From Colius striatus (taxonomy: Eukaryota > Chordata > Aves > Coliiformes > Coliidae), in NCBI RefSeq assembly GCF_028858725.1, contig NC_084781.1, positions 6,022,513 to 6,086,512 on the forward strand: 64,000 nucleotides of DNA, written 5' to 3'. The notes beneath the pieces are model-generated. The model was given only the letters and a program-made list of their open reading frames with translations, had not been told where the DNA came from and searched no databases. Both the position numbers and the translations under genes were made by a program. Positions 46,733-60,200 of the stretch are shown here, one piece after another (position 1 is the stretch's first letter; each line of letters begins with the position of its first letter).

Positions 46733-46738
46733 AATAAA
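46733..46738 (+). promoter_or_regulatory. Poly(A) signal AATAAA of JAML
   Basis: First AATAAA after the JAML stop, 335 bases downstream. Confidence 0.65.
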
Positions 46739-46759
46739 ACTCAGGGAGTCTTCCCTGTT

Positions 46760-48734
46760 CCTGCCTTCCTTTTACCCCCTGCTTAAGCACGTGATGTCCT
46801 AGTGTGCCAAAGCCTGCCTGGCCGGGGGCCTACCAGCCCCTGCTCCCACGGGCAGCCTCCCTCCCAGCACCCACGGGAGCACTTACGGCCAAATGGGCAG
46901 CCAAGGAGTGATCCCTTGGCAGCAGAAAGGACCCTGCCTGGGCTGGGCCAGGCTGAACCCACCCTGCTATGGCTCTGCAGGGGCTGCAGGGGAGCGGCGT
47001 GGGCTCCACAGGCAGCGGGTGCCTGCGGGTGCAGCCTCCTGCCGTGAGTGAGCATCTCCTGCACCCCTGGGACCGGCTGCCTGGGCTGGGGGACTCGAGC
47101 AGCACCCCCAGGCCCCAGGAGCGGCGGGTGCTGCCCCCCCGGCCCTGCAGATGGGTGTTTGACACCTCCAGGTGCAGCCCCTGCTCCTGCTGCTAACGGG
47201 GACACTGCAGCAGCCACTGCCAGCGCCTTTGTTTCACGTTGACACCCTCCTCTGTTTTCCTGCATGAAGCCAAGCGATGGCATTGCAGGAGGAATCAGCA
47301 ACCTGAGCAGCTTTTGGGTGGTCAGGGGTTACACATCGCTTCCCACGCCTTTGTGGGGTCGCAGGGCCCCCTCCCAGCAGAGCATGCTCTGCCTGCCCAG
47401 CCTGGCGTGGAAACCACGCTGTTTGCTAAGTGGGCTGCCTATGGCCACACTGGCTCTTCTCTGATGCCTTCTGTCCTGGCTGCCTCGTTTCTCCTCCTGC
47501 AGCTGGCCAGGAAGCAGAGCCCCTCTGCCTCCCTCCTGCCCTCATTGTGCCATCCCTCCTCCCCAGGGCTCTGGCATAAGGGAACCGAGAATGTGCTCAG
47601 ACATTTCTCCTCACTGATGCTGCAAAGCCCAGTGTCCTACGTCCTGCAGAATGAGAACCAGGTGCCTGAGCAGCTGCTCTCACTGGCCTCTGGTTCTCAC
47701 TCAGGTTCTCTGGTCTCCATGAGGTCACATGTTGTCTCCTTGCTGCACTGGTCTCTGCATCCTGAATCCAGGCTTGGACTCCATGGCCCAAAGGCTTCCT
47801 TGGCTGATGGTCTGGAGGCGACCAAAGACCTTCTTCAGGGCTACTGCTGCTGGGCTGAGCCTCGCCGTCCCGAGGGCTGGCTGAGGGGAAGGCTGATGTG
47901 CTGCTGGGCCAGGGGAAGGGTCCTGGCAGAGTCTGGCACCCTGGGCAAGTGAGGGGGCTGCCTTGCATCAGCAGTGGAGCAGACAGGCGCACCGGGAGCG
48001 CTGCTGCCCAGCTGCCTGTGTCCATGGGCCTGCTGGGCACACGGGCTGAGCTGCAGAGCAGGCTGCCTCCTTGGCACCCTCTGCCCTTCCCAGGCCAGAT
48101 CAGCCCCTTTGCTCTCTGCCTGGCTTCGGGAGGCTGTTTCGATGTTCCCGGGCCCTCGAGAGTGGGAAACGCTGCCATGAATGGTGTGAGCAGGGCTGGG
48201 TTGCCACCCCCTAACCTGGGCAGAGGTGACACATCTGCTTGTCCCCAGTGAAGCAGAGGGCTGCAGGGGCTCTGGAAGCGCTCAGGGTCAGGCCTGTGCC
48301 GTGGGACACTGGGTGTGTCCCTGTGCTCCTGGGGGCAGAGCAGCCCCGCATGCTGCTGGCTCCACAGCAGACTCTTGTGCCCGGAGGGACTGTCACAGCA
48401 GGCTGTTCCTCGCTGCCCCGGGCTCAGGGTGCTGAGGGGGACGCTCCATGCCACAGCCCAGTGCCAGACCCCCGAGCCAGGAGCGGGAGTGCCCGCAGCC
48501 TTCGCCTTCTCCTCACAGGAAAATTTTTCTGCCCTCCCACTTCCTCTGCTGCGATCCACCAACCATAGCATTTACCGGCCCCGGCAGCTCCGCTCCGCCA
48601 GCCATATTGGGCTGTGGAAATAAAGCCGCTCTAATGGTCTATGTCACCTGCAAATAGCCCGGCCGGTGAGAAAAAACAACCCACCACCGCCCCCACCACC
48701 ACCACGGCCTCTCCAAACACTAAAGGCCTCCAAA
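46760..48734. other. JAML-SCN2B intergenic region and SCN2B upstream sequence
   Basis: No gene recognised in 2 kb. Two open frames of 237 codons (plus) and 324 codons (minus) overlap across 47.2-48.6 kb but show no known domain. The SCN2B promoter should lie in the last few hundred bases. Confidence 0.45.
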
Positions 48735-51700
48735 ATGAGCCCGGCGGCTTGGCTCCCGCAGCCCACCCGCTTCCTCGCTGGCCTCAGCTTGCTCCTCTGG
48801 CTGGGTAAGTGCTGCCTCGCCCCCTGCATGCGCACGCTGCCCTGCGGGACGAGACCCTGCACGGCCACGAGCCCCCTCCCCACGGCCTGGCCCCGGCAGC
48901 AGCCGGCGATGCCGTGCCGCAGGGATGGGGACGGAGGTGGTCCGAGGCTGCAGCCTGCGGGCAGGGTGACCTGCTGGAGGCAGGGTGGGGGTACGTCGGG
49001 AGCGCGTCCCGCTTGCTGGAGGCTGTGCCCGGGCGCAGGGCTGCGGCTGCGGCGGGGAGAGGGGCGGCTCTGGCTTTGCCTCACGGCGGCTGCGGGTGGC
49101 TGGTGGCCGTGCCTTGGCTTGCGGCTGGCTGCCGGGGCAGCAGGCTGGGGGCTGGAGGGGCGCTGGGGGCAACTCAGGTCTCTGCATTCCTGCCCTGCAG
49201 CTGTGTCAGGACTTTGGGTCTGTATTGATTGGCAGCAGGAACACATCACCCCTTTGAAGTGCTGATGGCCCTGCCCTGAGCTCCCCGAGGGCTGCCTTTG
49301 CTTTAGGAGAGGCTGGGAGATGGAGGATGAAGAGGTCTGCTAGAGGCTGCGTGTCATTTTACCTCCTGAGCCCAGGGGTGCAGGGTGTAGTGTGACAGAT
49401 CATTTGGGACCATGCGCAGCACCCAAGGACACGGCCCGGACGGGCGCTCCCAGGGCGTTCAGCGGTCCCTTTCCACGCCTCTGCAGTCCCCCCGTGCCTG
49501 GGCCGCTGGCAGAGTTTGGCCCTTTGTGCATAGGTGCTACCGGGGCACGTGCCTGGCGCGTGCTGTGCCGGCTGCCTGCGAGGCCCACGGCTGTGCTATG
49601 GCCCCGCCGGGCTGGGCAGCAGGACAAAGCCCTGGCAGAGCTGCCCCGTGGCTGCAGAGGCTGGGGGGACTCCTGGTGGCACCTCAGCCCTCTGCAGAGT
49701 CCTGGGGCATCCTGAGGCTGCAACACACAGCCACAGGCACGCAGGGCATAGGGCGAGGCCCCCCAAGCTGGGCCTCCAGTGCTGGCTCTGCAAAGGGACC
49801 TCCTGAGACAGGGTCCTATAGCTCTTCTCTCCCATCCCATGAGGTTTTCTTGAAAGCATCTAAGGGGCTGGGCTGTGATTGGTGCCCGGATGCTTCTTCC
49901 TTCCTTGGCTGCTGCAACTCATCCTGACGCACCAGCCCTCCCCAGCCCTGCCCCCCAGCACCCACGGGGAGCCGCCCCCGCGCTGGGCTGGACGGAGGCC
50001 ATGGGTCAGCCATACCTGGAGGGTCTCCAGAGCTGCCTTCAGGATGCTGCTGGGGCCTCGCAGCAGAACCTGTGGCTCAAAACAGCCATATCTGCGACCT
50101 GGAAAAGCCTCTTTTCCCTGGCCACAGAGCCTGGCCCCTTTCCTGCCCTGCTTGCAGATGGAGTGGATTAGCCAGCGGAGCAGCCTTGACACGCATCCAG
50201 TTTGGCCACAGAGATGGCCCCAGGAGCACCTCGGGAAGGTCTGAGAGCAAAGAGCAGCAGCCAAAGGGGAGAGGTGAGGTGATCAGAAAAGCCCCTGCTG
50301 CCAGTGCCACCGTCCCTGCCCTGTGGGGTGCACAGCCCCCCTTTACAGTCTCATCCTTCCAGGGTTCTCCCTTGCTGTGCTTCTTGGGACTTGGCCTTAG
50401 TGCCTGTGCCTGGCAGGCTGCACAGGAGCCCTCTTGGCTTGTGCACCTTCCCCTTTGCAGGCTGGAGAGAACAGGGGTGCAGGCACAGGGCTTTGGGTGC
50501 TGCTGAGGCTGCCGGCGGGCACAGGGAGCTGCAGGAAAGGAACGGGAGAGGGAGCAGGGCACAGCCCTGAGGAGCCAGATCCCGGCCCTGGCAGATCCCA
50601 GCCCTGGCAGATCCCAGCCCTGCCTCCCCAGCGCATGCTGCGGGAGGGAAATGTGATGAGCGCAGCCATAAATTTGCCGTGGCGCTGAGCCCTGCATGCT
50701 GATGCTGCAGCCAGCCCTGCGTGCTCCTATTGATGCTGCAGCAGGAAAAGCCTCCTCTGAGCGGCAAGGAGCTGGGCTTGCCTGCACTCAGCAGAATTTA
50801 GCACCCAACACAGTCAGGGCAGGCATGGCAGAGAGGGTTCAGCAGTCCTTGCAGAGCAGTGCCAAGGGATGGTGCCAGGGCTGGGGCTGCTTCCCCGCCT
50901 CATCCCCCATCAGCTGCTGTGCTGGGAGCCTGGGTCCTGTCTGGCCACGGCCTGGTCTGTGGATGTTCCTGCAAGGCAACCCTGGGCCCCGGGATGAAGT
51001 CTGCAGCCGGTGGGTGCAGGGGGAATGGGGAGACAGGCTCAGGTGGCCGGGTGCTGTGTGGCCCCCTCCCTAACCCACCCACACCTCTGCTCTTGCTCTC
51101 TGTGCTTGTGGCAGCACCCACGGGACTGGGCATGGAGGTCATGGCTCCCGCCACCATCAACGCCTTGAACGGCTCCTCCGTGAAGCTCTCCTGCACCTTC
51201 AACTCCTGCTACAAGGTGGAGAACAAGCAGTTCTCCCTCAACTGGACATACCAGGAGTGCAGGAACTGCTCTGAGGAGCTGGTGAGTCTCGCTGGGGCAG
51301 GGGAATCTACTGAGAGGTCCTGAGACCAGCTTGAAGTCACCACGTACATTCCTTGGGGGGCTTCAGCCTTCTCCTTCCCTGCCCCTCCTCTGCCACAGGG
51401 TAAATTAACACAGGGCTGCATAAAGCAGCGATGCTCAGGGCAGCTGCCCTGGGCTGGCAGGACAGGCCAGCAGGAGTGGGGAGAGATGCCATGAGGACAG
51501 GCCGTCCCTGCGTGCTGCAGTGGCCAGAGCTGAGGTGGTGGAAGCGAGCGGGTGCTGCAGGGCCCAGCGTGGGCACGAGCCCGCGGCAGGGGGTGCAGGG
51601 GAGGGGGCTGCCTGGCTGGGATGGCGAGCACCCAAGGTGCCAAACGCCGTCTGACCTCCTCTCCTGCACGGGCCACCCAGTTCCTGCAGTTCCGGACCAA

Positions 51701-52169
51701 GATCATGAACAAGCAGCTGGACCGCTTTGGGAACCGCGTGGAGTTCACCGGCAACCCCACCAAGTACGACGTGTCCTTCACCCTCAAAAACGTGCAGCTG
51801 GAGGACGAGGGCACCTACAATTGCTACGTCCTGAACCCCCCAGACCGGCACCGAGGCCATGCCAGCATCAGCCTGAAGGTGCTCACCAAAGGTAAGCGGC
51901 TGAGCCGAGGGGTCCCCGCAGCACCCCCTGCCCCCGCTCGTGCCCTGAGCCCGAGCCCTGTCTCCCCAGAGCCCCCGAAGCACGACTCGACGGTGGCCGT
52001 CATCGTGGGCGCCTCGGTAGGCGGCTTCTTGGCCGTGGTGATCCTGGTGCTGATGGTGGTGAAATGCGTGCGCCGGAAAAAGCAGCAGAGGCTCAACACG
52101 GACGACCAGAAGACGGAGGAGGAAGGGAAGACGGACGGCGAAGGCAACCCGGACGAGGGCACCAAGTAA
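48735..52169 (+). CDS. SCN2B: Voltage-gated sodium channel beta-2 subunit, 215 aa
   Basis: Auxiliary subunit disulphide-linked to the sodium channel alpha chain in neurons and heart. Exons: 48735-48804, 51115-51281, 51681-51891, 51970-52169. Total 215 aa, the human length. Signal peptide MSPAAWLPQPTRFLAGLSLL etc. lines up with human MHRDAWLPRPAFSLTGLSLF. V domain with Cys50 and Cys127, CTFNSCY with Cys55, the residue that links beta-2 to alpha in mammals, and FSLNWTYQEC. NPPDRHRGHA is kept. Membrane segment 158-180 (VAVIVGASVGGFLAVVILVL) is identical to human, and the acidic tail TEEEGKTDGEGNP is nearly so. Intron 1 is 2.3 kb and has no visible gene. The small last exon structure is intact. 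Confidence 0.97.
50576..50623. repeat. 16-bp tandem repeat, three copies, in SCN2B intron 1
   Basis: Three consecutive copies of CAGATCCC(G/A)GCCCTGG. Confidence 0.85.
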
Positions 52170-55100
52170 TGCCCCTCTGCCTGCCCCTCCCTCTCCACCC
52201 CTGTACAGCGTGACCCCCTCGATGTGCTTCCCAGAGCAAGGATTTCTGTCTCCCCAGAGCATCCCTCCTGCCATCTAAATACCCAGCCCAGCCCGAGCAG
52301 GGTGCGGAGAGGAGTTAGTCCCCAGAGCCTGGCCAGGGGCGTGCAGCGAGGCTGCCCCTGGGGCTGGGCTGGGACCGGCTTGTCCCCTGCTCCCGCGGTG
52401 CCAGAGCCCTGTGTGGGGCCATGGGAGAGGCTGGGGACAGGGGGCACAAGGGTGGTCCCCACAGAGAGGGGGCTGCAGCAAGGGGTGCTGGGAGGGGCAG
52501 AGGGGGGCCAGGCAGCCCCACCCCCAGATGTTTGCACCTTATCTCACTAGAGAAAGAGAGCAGGGCCGATAGCCACCTGCCCTCAGGGCCACGTCTCAGC
52601 CCCAGAGCACTCCTGGTGTGCCCATCCCCGAGGGATCCTCCAGAGCTGCCCCAATCCTCCTTGCAATTCCTGTGTGCCAGTGCTGAGGGTGCTGCCACAA
52701 GAAGCTGGTGCTCCCCGGGGACTGTCCCAGCCTGCTCGGAAGGCATCGGCCGGGTGCCGACCGTCAGCCGCGCTGTCTCTGAGCTGTGCTGGATTTTGGA
52801 GCCACTAATGGCTCCTGGTGTGGAATGGATGTACCCTTCTGCCTCCCGGGCTATTTTTGGGCCTGAGCATCTCAGCCAAAGGTGCTGGGCTGACTTTCTG
52901 TGCTCGATTCCTTCTTGTGGAGGGTAGCTCTAATGGAAAATGTTCTGCCGATGTGCCAAAGCGGGGTGGTGGGGAAGGCAGGGTCCGGCTGCCATGGACG
53001 AAGAGCTGCTGGGAGGAAGAGGAGGGTCTGGGCGTTTGCTGGACAGGACTGGGCACAACTGTGGGCCCAGAGACAGGACAGCTCTGTCACCCCCGAGCAC
53101 CCCAGTGGTGCTGAGGCTGCCTCTCCCTGCAGAGCACTGAACAACCCATAACTGCCACGGCAACGCACTGCCAGCCTGCCCAGCCCCAGCCTCGCAGTGC
53201 CACCTGCCCCTGGCCCCTGGCTGCCCCCATCCTGCAGCTCCCCCCGGTGCTCCAGGAGCTGCAGAAGCCCTGGGACAAGGGCAGGCACAGCGTACCCCAC
53301 CTGGCCTGGGGCAAGCTCCCTGCCTCCCACACCAGCCCTGGCAGCTGAGCTGCGCTGGCCGGAGCTCGACCTGGGGCCTGTGGCGGGTCGCACAGGGCAA
53401 ATGCCCCGGGGAGGTGTCCCCTGCTGCCCCAGGCATGGGCTTCCCCCACAGCAGGCGGGATGTGGGGCAATGCAGGGAGCCCCGGGGTCGCTGCCCAGGG
53501 CCGGTGGTGGAGGTGCCCTGCCCAGGCCCCAGGGACGAAGGGATGGCCGCGCTCCCTGCTCTGCCCCGCGGCTTTCTGCCCCATCCCCGTGCCCTCTGCA
53601 CCCCGCTGGGCCCCGCGCTGCTCCCGTCCCCTCCGCAGCAGGAATGTGCCGTGTCTCGCCCGCGGTTCCCCCTGTGCCCCGGGCGCCCCGTGCCCGCCGC
53701 TCTCCCCGGGCTGTGCCGGTGGGCAGCAGCCACGAGCGGCTCCGCGGGGACTGGGCTGGCAACTGTGCAGCCAGAGCTGCACACGGCCGGTCTCGCATCT
53801 GCCTTTCGTTTCTCTCACGCAGTATCCTTGGATTGCAACTTGCCAATGCATCTGTCTGTACATAGCTGTACACAACACAGAGATTCTCTACAAATATATG
53901 TCTACACACAGGAGGCACTGCTCTCGGGTCGTGACTGCAGCTTGGGGCTTGCGCCTTCCCGGGGGGCTCCTTCTGCCCAGCGTAGGGCCTTTGTACTGCT
54001 CTTTGCATAGTTAAACAGAATAACAATGAAGGGAAGACTTTGCACTCAATGCTTCTGCGCTGCTGCCTGCAGCCCAGCTCGTGGGGCTGGGAAGTAACGA
54101 GGGGGCCCTGGGAAAGGAGGCAGCTTGGGCAGCGAAGGTGGGGCACTGAGGGGTGTGAAGGGCAGCACCGGGGAGCTGGGGCTGGGGAGGATCTGTCAGA
54201 GGCAGCTCCGGCTGTGCCGGGCCAGGAAGAAACTTTCTCCTGGAACACGGAACAGTTGCCTCAGAGTTTTTTGCAGCTGCCTCTGCAGTGGCTGCCTGGG
54301 GACACTGCTCCTCTTTCTCTGCTTGTAGTAAAGGGCCCGTGTAAGGGTGCAAGGAACCAGCCCACCCAGGAATGCAGCCAGCTCTGCTGGCAGATGCTGG
54401 GGAGGCAGCGGGCAGGACGGCTCTGCGCAACGAGGAGACAGGGAGAGGGGAAAGCATCGGTCCGAGGGAGAGCTGCAGGCAAGGAGGGCTGGGAATGACA
54501 AAGGCAGCCAAGCACTCACCCGCAGTCCAGTCCATGTGCCCGGGACCCCTCTGTCGGGCTGCCAGCCCGGCGTGCCCCCGCCGGGATGGTCCTGCAGAGC
54601 GGCGATGGCTGCGAGCGCCCGCTGCCAGCTCCCGGGTGCCAGGCCGCCTCGCCTCTTAAAGGTCACAGCCAGAGGACCTTGCAGTAAATATAAGGTGCTG
54701 ACGGGAAGCTCTGCTCGGCGTCGCCTCCTCCTCCATCGGCAGGAGGGCTCTGCCTGCTCCCGGTCCGGCAGCCCAGCGTCCGCTGCCTCGGGGAAGTTTG
54801 GGAGGGGCGGGGGCGGCCCTTCCCTCCCCTCCTGCCCGTGCCAGGATGCTCCGGGGCCAGCGCGGTGCTGCTGCCTTCAGCTGGGAGGCTGCAGCCAAGG
54901 GCTCTGCTCAGCCGGGCTCCACTCGCTACTCGCGAGGAGGGAAGCGGGAGCCCTCCTCGGAGAGCAGCCTGGCACTTTAACCCTGCCAGCTCCGATAGTG
55001 CGAGGTGAGGGAGTGAGCAGCATGTGGGGGCCTGGCAGCCTTGTGCCCCCCGGCAGGCTGTGTGCCAGCTGGCAGCACTCCCGAGCTCCCGTCCCCCCGG

Positions 55101-56990
55101 GGAGGTGACGGTGCCCGAGCAGAGGGTGCTCAGCTTCCCTGAAACCAGACACAGCCAGTCTTGTGCTGGACTCAGCAAAACAAGTTTCCGCTGAGCCGCA
55201 GTACGGCCAAGGGCCCACGTCGGACAGCCCGGCGTCGTGCCAAAGCCCCGGGGCCGGCTGCTGGGAGTGCCCTTCCCTCCCTGGCACATGCTGCTGCTGA
55301 GGCCGGGCTGCAGGAGAGCTGAGCCCTTCCCAGCCCCACGGCAGATGTCTCAGGAGATCAGTCGGCTGAGGAGATGGGCCAGAGCTGCCAAGTGTGACAG
55401 CTCCATCAGGCTCCTGTGACAGGCAGCGGGCAGCACCGAGCCCCGGGGCTGCGTGGCCAGGAGGGCACGGCCGGGCACGGAGCAGGCAGTGTGGCACCAG
55501 GCTCGCCATCTGTCCCTGGCAGGGCATGCCGGGCTCTGCCTCTGCAGAGATGCTCAGCAGAGAGAGTGGCTGCAGGGGCACATCGCTGCCTGCCCAGCCC
55601 ACCCGGCTCATGCCAGTACCCACGGAAACACCTTGGTATTTACCAGCTGACACTCATCTGGACTGTGCTATTCTTCCCAGCCTCCCTGCTTCCAAACCCT
55701 GGGGGGGGTTCACACCAACAGATCGGCCAAACCCACCCCAACTTTACCCACCTTTTTGGAAGCAAACCTGGCAGACACCAGAGCGTCACAGGAAGGAGAC
55801 CCCACACACAATGGGGAGGATCCAGCCTCTGCCCCCTCTGCAGGGCAGCTGTGACAGTGCCACAGGCTCACAGGGGTGACAGGCATCTCCCCCACTCCTA
55901 GCCCTCTGTGCTCAGCCCCCCTCAGGGGTGTGCACCCCCTCACAATTGGAAAGGTCTTGATGCTGCAGTGTTGCCGCTCGCCCGGTTGCCAGGCTGTGTG
56001 CATCACCCCTGTCTCCAGCACAGCCGCCCGCCGGGACACCTTCTGCTGCATCAGCAGAGCTTGTTGCCTGCCAGCATCACCCGCCCCACTCTGCCTGTAC
56101 TTTTCCTGTCCCTGTTGCCAGCTCTGCAGCCTCAGCTCCTCAACACACAGGCACTGCTGGCATCCGCTGAGCATCCCCTGGGATGCCCCCATGCCCTGAC
56201 AGGCCTCCTGCTTTCCCTCTTCCCCGCTGCTTCATGCTCCTGGCCTGATGGGAAGGAGAGTGAGCTGCAAAAAGGACTGGAGAGGGCCTGAGGAGTCTCT
56301 GCACATGCCCTGGAGTTGACAGGCTGTGGCACTCCGGACACACAGTCAGCATCCCTGTGGCCAAGCTGCTCTCACACCCAAAAAGCAGCAGTGCTGTGCC
56401 AGGAAGCTGTGCCACAGCGCTGTACCCATCAGGGCAGCTCACAGCCTCACCCGGCTGCTGGCTGAGACACGTGCGGGCAGGACTCCAGCCCTGAGGAGCG
56501 GTCAGTGCCATTCCCGCGCTCCAGCAAATTGCTGCTGGGCACAGGGGTCTGCTCAGCTAATGGACCCTGGCACAGAGGCAAAGCTCTCTCTGTGCACAGC
56601 GCATCATCCCAGGCCTCCATTAGCGCAGCCCCTGCCCCTGCCTGTGGGATGTGGTCTGATGAAGGTCAGGTCTAATGGATATGACAGGGAGGAAAAGGTT
56701 GTTCAAGCCCTGAACTTAAGTGCAGACAATTATTCTGAAACAAGCTCAGGGTGAGAAAAATAAGTTTTGAAAGCGCTTCCTTTGGTGCCGGGAGGATTCC
56801 TCCTGCAGCTTTACTCGGCTCTGCATCCCTGCCCACGGCTGCAGAACCATCTGCAGGGTCCTCGGGGCCTGAGGGTGCGGGAGGGTGTTAGAGGCTGTTT
56901 AGTTATGTCGTATCCCGCCCGTCAGCGGCTGCCACCAGTCTGAGTGGAATTTGCCCTTTTCCAAAGGTTGTCCCGGGGCGGCATCAACCC
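52170..56990. other. SCN2B 3' flank and SCN2B-SCN4B intergenic region
   Basis: 4.8 kb. The first part is probably SCN2B 3' UTR, but no canonical AATAAA was spotted close to the stop. Overlapping open frames on both strands across 52.9-56.2 kb reflect high GC and show no family match. No RNA gene or repeat array recognised. Confidence 0.45.
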
Positions 56991-57260
56991 GGTGCCGGCG
57001 TTCCCGCGGGTGGGCGGTGCGGGGGTGGGATGTGCGGAGGAGAGAGGGAAGGGGATGCGCGGAGGTGCGGGAGGGGGATGCGCGGAGGAGGGCGCAGCGC
57101 GGCGCGGCCCCGCCCGGCGCGGCTCCGCCCGGCGCGGCTCGCCCTCGGCGCGGGTGGCCAGTGCCGGGCCGCTGCGGGCCAGCACGGACCGGCCGCTCCG
57201 CGCCGCCATGGCCCCGGGCTCGCCCGCCGCCCGCCGCGCCGCGCCGCGCCTGCTGCCAGC
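56990..57260 (+). promoter_or_regulatory. CpG-island promoter of SCN4B
   Basis: Dense CpG with repeated GCGCGGC and GGAGG-type words leads into a GCCGCCATGG start context at 57208. No TATA box seen. Confidence 0.65.
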
Positions 57261-60200
57261 GCTCCTGGGTAAGGGGCGGGGGGCCGGGGGACCCGCTCCC
57301 CCCCGGGTACCGCCGCCCCGGGATCCGGCAGCGCCGGCGGCCCGGCTCTCCGGCGGGGAACCCTGCCCCGGGCTGCCCCCCGGCTTCCAGCCGCCTCCAC
57401 CCTCGCTTGGCGCTCGGCTGCTTGTTTTCCTGCACCGCGAGCAATGGGAGGCTGCTGCGGGATGGATGTTGTTCCCCCCTCCACAGGCGCTAACGCGATC
57501 GTCTCTGCTCTGCAGCCGGAGAGAGCCTGAAGCACTGAGGATAAGTGACTTGTCCAAGGTGACTTCGCAGCCGAGTCCGGGAGCGGGCTCTGAAGTCCTG
57601 GCTCCGGCCCCTGCCCTGCCTGCATCAGTCGCTAAACATCGCCGGGGCTTTTCTTCTGCGAGCACTGCGGCTGCATCGCGCTTTGCCCGGCTCCGCTCTG
57701 CTCCGCTGCCGCTCTGCGCGCAGGGACCGCGGCTGCCTGCCCGCCGAGCCGAGCCGAGCCGAGCCGAGCCGAGCCGGGGCAGGAGCCGTAGGGAAGCCAT
57801 GCACTGCTTCACCGCAGCCGCCAGCACGCCCGCCGACAGGTCACTCTTTCTTTTTACCGTTCCTTTTGTCAAACAACCATTTGCATGTGCTTCTCCCCGA
57901 CGCCCGGCCCCGCGTCCGGAGGCACCGCGGTCCCCTCGGCTGCAGGGTGGAGGAGGGAGTTTGCAGCCGTCCCCTCCGCGCTGCAGCCCGGGACGGAGCC
58001 ACCCGCATCAGCCCTCACGCACCCGCGGCCACCCCGCTCTGGTGTGGGTCCCTCCTTGTGCCCAGGGCCACGGGGGGCCCGAAACCCAGCACTGCCCTTG
58101 CAGCACTTGCTGGTGGGAAACTCCTTTGAGAGGCCTTTTAGAGGGCACGGGTCTTGAGTTTGTTTTAAGGGAGCTGGAAACACAAAAAGACGTGTAAGTA
58201 CCTGAGTCCCCGCAGGACTTGCGTGCCGGTGCCTGGTTTGAGGGCGCCTCGGCTGACAGCCGCGCTGGGCACGGGGCTCTGTGGGGTGGTAGCGGCAACT
58301 CGCAGGGGCTGCAGGGCACTTGGGGGCTGGGGTCCGGGTCGCGGAGGTGGGAGCCTCAGGTGAGCCCCGCGGGTCACCGCGGGGGGCTGAGAGCCGGCAG
58401 GGGAGGGTGTCCGGCTGTGTCTGTGCGTTTGGGGGTGTGATGCTCTCCAGGGAGCGGCGGTGGGTCCCGGCTGCCCCAGGGAGCCGCAGCACCGCGACTT
58501 CTGTCGGGTCCCACGGGAGGGGCAATGCCCGTGGGTGCTGTCCCCGAGCACGCCGGGCCGGGGCACAGGCTGGCCTGGCAGCTCCTCCCTCTCAGCTGGG
58601 TGGAGAGGAGCACGGGCAGGGCTCGCCAGCTGTGCCAGGAGGTCATGCTGGGTTTTATGGGGCAATAAAAGTTTTTATAGGGCAGTTTTTTCACAGATGA
58701 TGGAGGTGTCCTTTGCAGGCGGATCCCGTGTGCCTTTCCGTTAGGGCAGCGGTTCCCAGGCCAGTTCCTGACAGGTTGCAGGAAAAGTGGAGGGGCTGCC
58801 AGCAGCCTCGAGGGAGAAGGTTCTTCTCTGGACCCTGGCCCGGGCTGGAGTTCTGTCAGTGTGACGCTGCTGTCAGGGCTGTTGCTGAGGCTGTGTCCCA
58901 GGCTGCACACCCAGCATGTAGCCCAGTGGCAATAGAACTCCTCATTGGGGGGGCTTGTGCCAGGGGCTCGCCCTCTGCAAGAACAAAGAGCAGGCAGGCA
59001 GGGCTCTGGCAGCTGTGAGTGGCTGCTCTCCACTCCCCTGTCTCCTGGGGAAGGCTTGTGCAGGAGGCAGCCTGGAGCCCTGGAAGGTTGGGGCTCCAGT
59101 GGGGCCAAGTGCAGCAGCTTTGGGCGTTTGGGAAAAGTAACGGTGGCAGCTGGTATGGCAGGTTCAGTCGGTGATCTCCCAGCCTCCCAGTGTGTTTTCC
59201 TCTGTGCTTGATTTAGTAGTAACAGCAATCCCTTCTTCCTGTCACCACAGCATGACAGGAACAAGATCAGCCTCCGTTGACCCCACGCATTCCTTTCAGG
59301 TTGAGGGTGCTATAACGGTGGCAGATCGGGTTAAAAGTGTTACAGGCTGCAAGGAATCATCTTTCCCCTCAGTAACAGTGTGCTGGCAGCAGCCTGCCTA
59401 CTCAGGCATACCTGCAGAGCCAGGCTTCCTGCTGCAAAGTCTTACTCCAGGTAGCAGTGTGGTTCCCCTGGGAGGCTCTGGGTTGCAAAGCCCCTTCTGC
59501 AGCATCCCCAGGGCTGCTCTTTGAGCCTGACAAGCGCAGGAGCTCTCCATCTGGTGGAAACCACTCCCTGACGATAGCCAAAGCCTGCCAAGCAAAACGA
59601 AAAGCCCTTCTTTGCAAAGTTAAGTAACTCCGTGCCTGCAGTGCTCGCGATGCAGCACTGCAGCAGGGCCCGCAGCCCAGGATGCAGGGCTCCCAGGCTT
59701 GGCTGGGGCTGCGACGTGCCTGGGGAGCCGTTAGCACGGGCATGTGTGGGAGAATAAATCAGCAGCTGAGGCGGCTGCAGAGAGAGGCGAATGTGAAGCT
59801 GAGGGCAGTGTATCTGAGTTCGGGTGCTGGGGGAGCTGGGGACCGGCTCGTCGCCGTGGGAAGAGCCGTGTTCCCTGTCCTTCAGCTGTGGGAGTGCCCA
59901 GGGAAAGCTTTGTAGGCACTCAGGGTCCCTTTGGTGGCTGCAGCCTGGGGAAGGGGAGGACGATGCTTTGTGAGATTGTATCCCATCTTAGCTGTATCAC
60001 TTCATACAAGTGGGGTGAGGATGAGGAGTGAGGCTGCTCCCCTGGCACGAGAAAGCATCCTCATGTGCCACTAAGGAGTTCATATGGGCACTGCTGGCCC
60101 CGGGCTGCTGTGAGGCAGCGTGCCCTGGGCCCCTGCTACCGGGCTCATACCTGCTCCTCTCCTGCCTGCCTTTCTCTCTGCTCACTGGGAGAGGAGCAGG

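Noticed and set aside
47239-48571. Open frames of 237 (plus) and 324 (minus) codons between JAML and SCN2B
   Set aside because: They overlap on opposite strands in GC-rich DNA, without domains, signal peptides or splice logic.
48603-48612. CCATATTGGG as a serum-response (CArG) site upstream of SCN2B
   Set aside because: One base off the CC(A/T)6GG consensus and isolated.
52872-56754. Many open frames of 150-458 codons between SCN2B and SCN4B
   Set aside because: Overlapping frames on both strands with low-complexity, composition-driven residues.
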